A stretch of 64,000 bases of DNA, taken from positions 124,001 through 188,000 of the forward strand of contig JACJGO010000005.1 in NCBI GenBank assembly GCA_014163555.1. The letters are read 5' to 3'. The DNA is from Flavisolibacter longurius (GTDB lineage: Bacteria > Bacteroidota > Bacteroidia > Chitinophagales > Chitinophagaceae). The notes under the pieces are model-generated. The model was given only the letters and a program-made list of their open reading frames with translations. It ran no database searches and was not told where the DNA came from. The position numbers and the translations under genes were made by a program. Shown here piece after piece: positions 37,901 to 43,996 of this stretch (positions are counted from its first letter, which is position 1; the number at the start of each line of letters is the position of its first letter).

Positions 37901-37990
37901 GTTGTTTCTTGTAAAAATGGAGTGCGACTTTGAAGAAAAACGTCCGGGTTCGGAGCCATTCAGGCTGTAACTGTATTTGTACAAGTTTAG

Positions 37991-38016
37991 AAAGGCTGTG
38001 CAAAACAGCTTTTTTT
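37991..38016 (+). terminator. Weak terminator after permease 11
   Basis: GCTGT (37995-37999) pairs with ACAGC (38005-38009) around the loop GCAAA, flanked by an A-rich 5' side and followed by seven T (38010-38016). The stem is only 5 bp plus A-T pairs, so termination may be partial. It lies between the second transcription unit and the operator in front of ATPase 2. Confidence 0.5.
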
Positions 38017-38061
38017 ATCATCAAAGGTTTCCTGTTTGACCTTCCATTTCCGTACATTCAC

Positions 38062-38078
38062 TGTATCAAAAACGAACA
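38062..38078. promoter_or_regulatory. Single operator copy upstream of ATPase 2
   Basis: TGTATCAAAAACGAACA matches site 1 of the other two regions. Compared with 6418-6470, this copy looks like a fusion of the first half of site 1 with the end of site 2: CATTCACTGTATCAAAA is followed directly by CGAACACTTACGTAG. That suggests loss of one 21-bp operator period. CTAAC follows at 38100 and TTGG at 38130-38133. Confidence 0.65.
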
Positions 38079-38102
38079 CTTACGTAGCAAATAGAATCTC
38101 TA

Positions 38103-38123
38103 ACTGCATGATTTTCATGCAGT
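38103..38123. repeat. Short inverted repeat within the ATPase 2 promoter region
   Basis: ACTGCATGA (38103-38111) and TCATGCAGT (38115-38123) are perfect 9-bp arms with a TTT spacer. It overlaps the CTAACTGCATGAT box. The adaptor promoter has only the left arm (ACTGCTTGA), so the second half is specific to this copy. It may be a repressor or integration-factor site, or an RNA hairpin in a leader. Confidence 0.5.
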
Positions 38124-38171
38124 AAAAAATTGGTACACATTTCATAACCAAAACATTACCAACAAGCCTTT

Positions 38172-38861
38172 ATGATTGAACTGCAACATATTTCCAAATG
38201 GTATAACATCGGCGGCAAGCCTTCATTTATTCTGAAAGACATCAACCTGCATGTGGCCGAAGGTGAATTTCTTTCCATCATGGGTCCTTCCGGTTCAGGC
38301 AAATCCACCTTGCTGAACATTATCGGAATGCTGGACCTTCCTTCGGAAGGCCGGTACCAGTTTATGGAGCAATCGGTATATGGCCTGAAAGAAAAACAGC
38401 GTTCCGAGCTTTACAAAAAAAACATTGGCTTTATATTCCAGGCTTATCATCTTATTGATGAACTGACAGTGTATGAGAACATCGAAACACCCCTTTTGTA
38501 TCAGAATGTAAAAGGAGCTGAGCGGAAAGCCATGGTGGCCGATATTCTGGACCGCTTCAATATTGTGGGTAAAAAAGACCTGTTTCCAGCCCAGCTTTCC
38601 GGCGGACAACAACAACTGGTAGGCATTGCACGGGCCCTGATTGCCAAACCCCGGTTGCTTCTGGCTGATGAGCCTACCGGCAACCTGAATTCAAAACAGG
38701 GAGAGGAGATCATGGACCTGTTTAAAAAGCTGAACGAAGAAGAAGGCATCACCATCATCCAGGTGACCCACTCGGAAAAAAATGCCGAATACGGCAATCG
38801 TAAAATTGATCTGCTGGATGGTCGCATTCAGCAACATATAAAAGAGAACGCCAGTTTATGA
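38172..38861 (+). CDS. ABC transporter ATPase 2 (MacB/LolD type)
   Basis: 229 residues. Walker A GPSGSGKST, Q-loop region IGFIFQAYHLIDELTVYENIETPL, Walker B LLLADEPTGNLN, H-loop QVTHSEKNA. The signature is LSGGQQQLVGIARAL: Leu-Val-Gly replaces the common Arg-Val-Ala, a change just past the catalytic helix start that may be tolerated but is unusual. Compared with ATPase 1 it lacks the Gln/Asn-rich N-terminal leader. Its stop overlaps the ATG of the TolC-family gene (ATGA at 38858-38861). It probably serves the same permeases under the same regulator; which ones is unknown. Confidence 0.93.
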   Translation: MIELQHISKWYNIGGKPSFILKDINLHVAEGEFLSIMGPSGSGKSTLLNIIGMLDLPSEGRYQFMEQSVYGLKEKQRSELYKKNIGFIFQAYHLIDELTVYENIETPLLYQNVKGAERKAMVADILDRFNIVGKKDLFPAQLSGGQQQLVGIARALIAKPRLLLADEPTGNLNSKQGEEIMDLFKKLNEEEGITIIQVTHSEKNAEYGNRKIDLLDGRIQQHIKENASL

Positions 38862-40186
38862 AACAACTAGTTTTTTTGGCTTTGCTGCTCGTTCTGTTGC
38901 GAACGGAAACAGGAGCACAGCCTTATTTTACCCTGCAACAAGCCATTGATACGGCTTTGGCCAAGAACATTGCCGTCAGGCAAAGCGGCCTGCAATCAGA
39001 AGCCGCTGAAGTAAACATGAAGCAGGCCCGCGCCAATCTTTTACCTGACCTGGCTGCCAACCTCAATCATGGTATCAACCAGGGACGAAGCATCGACCCG
39101 TTTACCAACGCTTTTGTAAACCAAACGGTGAACTTTGCCGGCTATGGCATGAGTTCTGGCGTGGTGCTGTTTAATGGTTTTAACCTGCAAAACACATTGA
39201 AACAATCGGTTTACGCTTATGACGCCTCCCGTATGGAATTACAACAGGCAAAAGATAATCTGACCCTCAACGTTATACTGGCTTACCTGCAGGTTTTAAA
39301 CGCAGAAGATATGCTGTCAGCAGCGATCAGTCAGCGGGATGTCAGCACCAAACAATTGGAGCGTTTGCAGGTTCTTGATAGCCAGGGCGCCATCAGTCCT
39401 TCACAAGTATCGGATGTAAAAGGACAGTTAATGAACGATGAGCTGAATATCCTGAATCTGCGCAACTCGCTGGAAACGGCAAAGCTTTCGCTGGCCCAAC
39501 TCATGAATGTTCCTTATCAGAAAAGCATGTCGCTGCAACGAGTGAATGCCGAGGAATTTCTGACCAGTTATGGTCTTAGCAGCAATGATGTATTCAATAC
39601 AGCCCTGCAACAGTTTTCACTGGTAAAATCTGTCGAACTTCGCCGCCGCAGCGCTGAATACGCACTGAAAGCGGCCCGTGGCAGCCTGTTCCCGGTGGTA
39701 ACGCTTGGCGGAAATATGCAAACCAACTATTCCAGTATTGCGATGGATGCCTCCGGCAAAATTCCTTACAAGGATCAGATCAGCAACAATATGTTTTATA
39801 CGCTGAACCTGGGACTGCGTATTCCCATCTTCACCAACCTGCGGGCCCGCAATAACATCAAGCTGGCAGACCTCGAGGTACGGAACAGCGAACTGGTAGA
39901 AGAAAACACCCGGATGCAATTGCACCAGCAGATCGAGCAGGCACACCTGAACATGACCAATACGTATGAGCGTTACAAAACCTTACTCGACCAGGTGCAA
40001 GCTTTCCAGACCTCGTTCAAAGCGGCAGAAGCCCGACTCGCAGCCGGGGTGGGTACAACTGTGGATTATGTTATCGCCAAAGGCAATCTTGACCGCGCCA
40101 ACATCAACCTGATAAATGCGAAATACGATTTTGTTCTCCGCAAAAAAATCCTTGACTATTACCAAAACGTTTCCAGTATTCGTTAG
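38858..40186 (+). CDS. TolC-family outer-membrane efflux protein
   Basis: 442 residues, with a signal peptide (MKQLVFLALLLVLLRTETGA) and two OEP repeats of long amphipathic helices, beginning YFTLQQAIDTALAKNIAVRQ and repeated from about EYALKAARGSLFPVVTLGGN. The trimeric channel would sit in the outer membrane with a periplasmic helical barrel meeting the adaptor. The gene is translationally coupled to ATPase 2. It is the only outer-membrane channel of the block, so adaptor, ATPases, permeases and TolC together make a complete MacAB-TolC-like tripartite exporter, split over three transcription units. Confidence 0.93.
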   Translation: MKQLVFLALLLVLLRTETGAQPYFTLQQAIDTALAKNIAVRQSGLQSEAAEVNMKQARANLLPDLAANLNHGINQGRSIDPFTNAFVNQTVNFAGYGMSSGVVLFNGFNLQNTLKQSVYAYDASRMELQQAKDNLTLNVILAYLQVLNAEDMLSAAISQRDVSTKQLERLQVLDSQGAISPSQVSDVKGQLMNDELNILNLRNSLETAKLSLAQLMNVPYQKSMSLQRVNAEEFLTSYGLSSNDVFNTALQQFSLVKSVELRRRSAEYALKAARGSLFPVVTLGGNMQTNYSSIAMDASGKIPYKDQISNNMFYTLNLGLRIPIFTNLRARNNIKLADLEVRNSELVEENTRMQLHQQIEQAHLNMTNTYERYKTLLDQVQAFQTSFKAAEARLAAGVGTTVDYVIAKGNLDRANINLINAKYDFVLRKKILDYYQNVSSIR

Positions 40187-40204
40187 AAAGGATTTTTCGT
40201 ATAC

Positions 40205-40233
40205 AAACAGCCCGGCAAATAGCCGGGCTGTTT
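40205..40233 (+). terminator. Strong intrinsic terminator after the TolC-family gene
   Basis: AAACAGCCCGGC (40205-40216) pairs perfectly with GCCGGGCTGTTT (40222-40233) around the loop AAATA. The GC-rich 12-bp stem ending in T-rich sequence, 19 bp after the stop codon, marks the end of the transporter block. Confidence 0.9.
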
Positions 40234-40565
40234 CATTTGCATAGGTTTCACTCCTTTACTTTCATTTCAATAGTCTTATACAATCCTAGTTTTTCGGTAA
40301 AATAAATATTGTTTTGCTGGAAACGACTTTTACGCTTCTGATTAAGGAATGATTAGATAAATGCTAGTGTGGTAATTCTTATATTATGAAACGAAAATGG
40401 TAACCACACATGAAAATAGAGCCTGCCGATTTCTTGCATTGTAGTTAAGCCTTCAATTGAAGTAGCGGATTGCCTAACACATGGCAAACAAATACCATTT
40501 CATCAGCTTTCGATGGGCAAGGAATTATTGGGCGGTTAGTTTTACATCATTAAAAACGCTTTTTT
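40234..40565. other. Intergenic region after the transporter block
   Basis: No convincing gene or structured RNA. A possible -7 element, TAGTTTTA (40537-40544), lies 22 bp before the next gene but lacks a good -33 partner. Short open frames here have no protein-like features. Confidence 0.5.
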
Positions 40566-41045
40566 ATGATGAATAAAATTTTCCGCTTTACATTCTTGCC
40601 TTTCCTGATGGTTATGGCGCTGGTTGCAGGTGGTGCCTGGTACCAGGCCATTTCCATTGTTCCCTTTTGGGAAAAGGATATCTCCATGTTTAAAAATTAC
40701 GGCCATTGGGGTATTGATTATTTTCCAATTTTAAGCCCATTGATGACAGTTTTGTGGCTTGTATTGCTGGTGACAGGCTTTAAAGCCAGCATACCTAACA
40801 GAAAAGTTTTGTACATCGGCCATGCCATTTTTCTGGTGGTGATGGGAAGTACATTTATCTATTTTGCACCCTTCCTGTTAACCTATATGGGACATCCGCA
40901 AAAGGGCCTTTCCGATGGTGAACTTTCGGCTATGCTCACGGTTTGGGCGAAGTGGGATTTGATCAGGCAAAGTATTGGGCTAATACCCATGGCCATTTTT
41001 ATTTATACTTATTACAAACTGGGCACGGTGCAGGTTGCAAACTAA
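40566..41045 (+). CDS. Four-helix membrane protein, possibly DUF1772-like
   Basis: 159 residues with four hydrophobic helices: FLMVMALVAGGAW, LMTVLWLVLLVTGF, AIFLVVMGSTFIYF and IGLIPMAIFIYTYY. The motif VWAKWDLIRQSIG between helices 3 and 4 resembles the W-x-x-W-N-x-x-R signature of DUF1772/anthrone-oxygenase-like proteins. I give that assignment low weight. It is transcribed alone, with a terminator directly after it. No catalytic metal ligands stand out and the function is unknown. Confidence 0.72.
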   Translation: MMNKIFRFTFLPFLMVMALVAGGAWYQAISIVPFWEKDISMFKNYGHWGIDYFPILSPLMTVLWLVLLVTGFKASIPNRKVLYIGHAIFLVVMGSTFIYFAPFLLTYMGHPQKGLSDGELSAMLTVWAKWDLIRQSIGLIPMAIFIYTYYKLGTVQVAN

Positions 41046-41078
41046 ATTTTTTATTTTATCTGAATAGAACCGAAACAG

Positions 41079-41112
41079 AAAACAAATGGTCCTTACTCAG
41101 GACCATTTTGTT
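41079..41112 (+). terminator. Intrinsic terminator after the membrane protein gene
   Basis: AAATGGTCCT (41084-41093) pairs with AGGACCATTT (41099-41108) around TACTC, and A-rich and T-rich flanks extend the stem. The symmetric A/T tails would also allow function from the opposite strand, where a WG-repeat gene ends 110 bp away. Confidence 0.85.
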
Positions 41113-41221
41113 TAATTGAACACACACATTTCTCGTATAGCTGAGAAAAACTATTCGCTTATTGTGCAATCATTCCTTACTTACCACTGATCACTCATAG
41201 ACTGGAGTTGCACACAAGTCG

Positions 41222-41803
41222 CTAGTCTGCAGGGAACTCTTTCCCGGACTTATCAATATTCCACCACTTGCCGTTTTTGGATACCCGGGCAAATCCTTCG
41301 GAAAAGGACATGGCATATGCGTACTTGAAGGGAATGACCTGCTGTCCTTTGGTATCGATAAAGCCCCAGCTTCCTTTCATATTTACAGGTGCAAGTCCTT
41401 CTGCAAAGCTGGATGCATTTTGATACTGAAGAGGGATTACAACCTTACCGACCTTGTTGATAAAACCGTGTTGCCGGTTTTTGATGACAAGTGCCAGTCC
41501 ATCGCAAAAGCCAAAAGCCTCTTCGAAATCAAAAGAGATCACTACCTTACCGGTGCTGTCGAGGAAGCCCCATTTGCCTCCTTTGCGAACAGCAGCCATT
41601 CCTTCGCTAAAGCCCATTGCATCTTCGTAGGCAAGGGGAATTACCAACTCGCCTTTGTTATTGACAAATCCTTTTTTGTCTCCTTTTCCAACGAGGGAAA
41701 GTCCACAATGAATATCATCCACGTAATCGAATTGTTTAGCCCATTGTTGCGCCCAGGATACAGCAGGCAGCAGCATGAGAATGAGCAGGAGATACCTTTT
41801 CAT
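41222..41803 (-). CDS. Secreted WG-repeat protein
   Basis: 193 residues with a signal peptide (MKRYLLLILMLLPAVSWAQ). It has at least four WG repeats of about 35 residues, each built as KWGFxDxxGKxVIPxxYExAxxFSEGLAxV: KKGFVNNKGELVIPLAYEDA, KWGFLDSTGKVVISFDFEEA, QHGFINKVGKVVIPLQYQNA and SWGFIDTKGQQVIPFKYAYA. The last repeat is truncated at KWWNIDKSGKEF. The repeats fold as beta-rich units seen in many secreted bacterial proteins; no enzymatic role is known to me. Transcribed alone, leftwards. Confidence 0.87.
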   Translation of the reverse strand: MKRYLLLILMLLPAVSWAQQWAKQFDYVDDIHCGLSLVGKGDKKGFVNNKGELVIPLAYEDAMGFSEGMAAVRKGGKWGFLDSTGKVVISFDFEEAFGFCDGLALVIKNRQHGFINKVGKVVIPLQYQNASSFAEGLAPVNMKGSWGFIDTKGQQVIPFKYAYAMSFSEGFARVSKNGKWWNIDKSGKEFPAD

Positions 41804-42185
41804 AACTGCTAGTTTTAAAGTGAAGAAGTCGTTACAGGAAAGGTATCAGATCTATTTTCGATCTCGCATGAGTAGCGTCAGCTATGTAAATGATTTTTGT
41901 TCAGTAGTACAGTACAAATGGTTTTGTTTTTAGATGAAGACTTTATTGCCAGAAGAGGAGAAATGAAATCTTATAATGCCAAGTAATTATTAAGCATGCT
42001 CAATTGCAAATTCAATTTTAAAGTAGAAAACCTGACCAGGCAACTTTACCATGTTTTGCCTATTTAATTCTAATAACAATGCTGTCAATTACAATACAAA
42101 TAACAGCACATTAAATACCGTCTACTTCCCGGTGCAGCAACTGCTGGCAGATGCTACTTAATATAAATATTCTTATAGCTTTTAC
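41804..42185. other. AT-rich intergenic region without recognised features
   Basis: Separates two genes transcribed leftwards. I see no open frame with coding character, no hairpin terminator and no TAnnTTTG promoter on the minus strand. AGATC and GATCT (around 41849-41866) form a small inverted repeat before the WG-repeat gene. Confidence 0.45.
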
Positions 42186-42581
42186 CTAAAGCATTTCCAC
42201 CAGTTGAATGTTATTTCCGCAGGTATCGTTAAATACGGCAATTTTTACAGCGCCCATTTCAGTGGGCTTTAAACTAAATTCAACTCCCAGATTTACCAGA
42301 CGTTCGAATTCTTCTTGTACGCTATCAACAGCAAATTGAGTATACGGTATCCCTGCATCCAAGAGCGCTTTTTGGTACGTTTTGGCGGGCTCAAAATGAT
42401 GCGGAGATGGTTCCAGCAAAACTTCCGGTCCTTCCTGCTGCTCCTTGCTTACAACCGTTAGCCACCGGCTGTCTTCTCCCAACGGAATGTCAACTTTTTT
42501 TATAAAACCCAATTTCTGTGTATAGAATTCCAAAGCTTTTTCCTGGTCCAGCACCGGGATGCTGATAACATGTACTTTCAT
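42186..42581 (-). CDS. VOC (glyoxalase/bleomycin-resistance fold) protein
   Basis: 131 residues with two beta-alpha-beta-beta-beta modules: MKVHVISIPVLDQEKALEFYTQKLGF at the N-terminus and FERLVNLGVEFSLKPTEMGAVKIAVFNDTCGNNIQLVEM at the C-terminus, the usual VOC signature. Metal-binding residues of true glyoxalase I are not all evident, so the substrate is open. It lies 37 bp downstream of an AraC-type regulator on the same strand; such pairs are common and the two are probably one operon. Confidence 0.88.
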   Translation of the reverse strand: MKVHVISIPVLDQEKALEFYTQKLGFIKKVDIPLGEDSRWLTVVSKEQQEGPEVLLEPSPHHFEPAKTYQKALLDAGIPYTQFAVDSVQEEFERLVNLGVEFSLKPTEMGAVKIAVFNDTCGNNIQLVEML

Positions 42582-42618
42582 TTTTCTTTCTTTTGGTTTG
42601 AACCGTAAAACTGGCTTA

Positions 42619-43023
42619 CTATTGCGGGTTGACCTTTGCGAAAATTGCTTTTTTATAGGCGGCAGGTGTTAGTCCCGTTCTGCTTTTAAACAGCGTACTG
42701 AAGGAACAAGGACTTTCAAATCCCACTTCGTAACAGGTATCCGATACTGTCATTCCAGTTTGCAAAAGTTCTTTTGCCTTTTCCATCCGCTTTTCGGTGA
42801 GATATTGCATCGGCGTTTGCCCGTAATATTTTTTGTACAGGCGAAGCAAATGAAATTTTGAGGTAAAATGGACATTGGAGAGTAGGTCAAGGTTTAGGGG
42901 TTTGTCCAGGTTATTGTTTATGTAATGCCGGGTTCCAACAACAGTTTCAATTTGTGTTTTGTTCGAATAATGAACCCTTTGTATCCGCTGAATATGTTTT
43001 TGATAAAATGTCATAGTCTTCAT
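42619..43023 (-). CDS. AraC-family regulator with a short N-terminal part
   Basis: 134 residues, almost only the DNA-binding unit. Two HTH motifs are visible: LDLLSNVHFTSKFHLLRLYKKYYGQTPMQYLTEKRMEKA and VSDTCYEVGFESPCSFSTLFKSRTGLTPAAYKK. There is no sensor domain, unlike the ~290-residue AraC proteins, so signal sensing must be elsewhere or absent. It is upstream of, and probably cotranscribed with, the VOC gene, which may be its target. Confidence 0.9.
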   Translation of the reverse strand: MKTMTFYQKHIQRIQRVHYSNKTQIETVVGTRHYINNNLDKPLNLDLLSNVHFTSKFHLLRLYKKYYGQTPMQYLTEKRMEKAKELLQTGMTVSDTCYEVGFESPCSFSTLFKSRTGLTPAAYKKAIFAKVNPQ

Positions 43024-43180
43024 TCAAATCGATACCTGAAAGATAAAAGCTTGGTTCTAGTTTTCTATTGAAAAATAGTTTGCAAACAGACGATAGGTTC
43101 CTATTTCAGAATAACACCTTGTTTAAACACGAAGGATTTATAAATAAGAAAGGGCAATCTTCTTTACAAGTCGTTACTAA

Positions 43181-43210
43181 TTGTCTCCACCTTTGGAACC
43201 GTTATCTTTG
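43181..43210 (+). promoter_or_regulatory. Bacteroidota-type promoter of truB
   Basis: A -33-like TTG at 43181-43183 and a -7 element TATCTTTG at 43203-43210 are separated by 19 bp, which fits the Bacteroidota consensus (TTG / TAnnTTTG). Transcription would start about 43216-43217, at the A of the ATG itself. Confidence 0.75.
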
Positions 43211-43216
43211 CGCCCC

Positions 43217-43894
43217 ATGCAGGAAAAAAACAGTTTTGAAGAGGGAAGGGTATTGCTTATAGACAAGCCCCTGTACTGGACTTCTTTTGACGCCGTCCGG
43301 AAGATCCGTAACCTCACCCGCACTAAAAAGGTGGGGCATGCCGGCACCCTGGACCCACTGGCAAGTGGACTCCTGATTGTTTGCACCGGGCGGTTCACCA
43401 AAAAGATCAATGAATACATGGCCAGGGAAAAAGAATACACCGGAACCATTACGCTGGGTGCCACCACGCCAACGTATGACCTGGAAAGTGATCCGGTGAA
43501 CCCGCAGCCGGTTGACCATCTAATGGAGGAAGACTTGCACAAAGCCACACAGGCTTTTACAGGCGCTATCCTGCAGGTGCCACCCATTCATTCCGCTATC
43601 AAAAAAGAAGGCAAGCGGGTATATGAACTGGCCCGCAGGGGAGAAGATGTAAAACTGGAACCACGACCTGTAACCATCTCGGCTTTCGAAATCACCGACA
43701 TTAGCCTTCCCGTCGTTCAGTTCAGGGTAGTTTGCTCAACCGGTACTTATATCCGCAGCCTGGCCAATGATTACGGCGCTGCATTAGGTGTTGGCGGTTA
43801 TCTTAGTTCGCTTTGCCGAACCCGCATCGGAGAATTTCGGTTGGAAGACGCCATTACGATTGAGGAACTCGAAAAGGAAGTTAAGGGAGTGTAG
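43217..43894 (+). CDS. truB: tRNA pseudouridine-55 synthase
   Basis: Converts U55 to pseudouridine in the T loop of tRNAs. The catalytic Asp is in GHAGTLDPLASGLL near residue 45. Other family segments are RVLLIDKPLYWTSFDAVRKIR, REKEYTGTITLGATTPTYD, PPIHSAIKKEGKRVYELAR and CSTGTYIRSLANDYG. The start at 43217 (MQEKNSFEEGRVLLIDKP) fits the family; an upstream in-frame start at 43181 would lie inside the promoter. The mRNA may be leaderless or nearly so. 225 residues, compact because the extra C-terminal PUA domain is absent. Confidence 0.95.
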   Translation: MQEKNSFEEGRVLLIDKPLYWTSFDAVRKIRNLTRTKKVGHAGTLDPLASGLLIVCTGRFTKKINEYMAREKEYTGTITLGATTPTYDLESDPVNPQPVDHLMEEDLHKATQAFTGAILQVPPIHSAIKKEGKRVYELARRGEDVKLEPRPVTISAFEITDISLPVVQFRVVCSTGTYIRSLANDYGAALGVGGYLSSLCRTRIGEFRLEDAITIEELEKEVKGV

Positions 43895-43938
43895 TTTGTA
43901 GTTTAAAGTTCAAAGTTTTAGACTCCTGAGTTTAGAGA
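43891..43938. repeat. Degenerate 7-nt tandem repeat after truB
   Basis: Reading in sevens from 43891: GTAGTTT, GTAGTTT, AAAGTTC, AAAGTTT, TAGACTC, CTGAGTT, TAGAG. The register begins within the last codons of truB, and the TAG stop is part of it. Similar short-period repeats occur at 51898-51929 and 62515-62624. Confidence 0.55.
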
Positions 43939-43996
43939 ACGGTTTCCTCCACAAAAAGCAATTTGTAAATTTTTAAAGACATCCGCGATTACGTTT

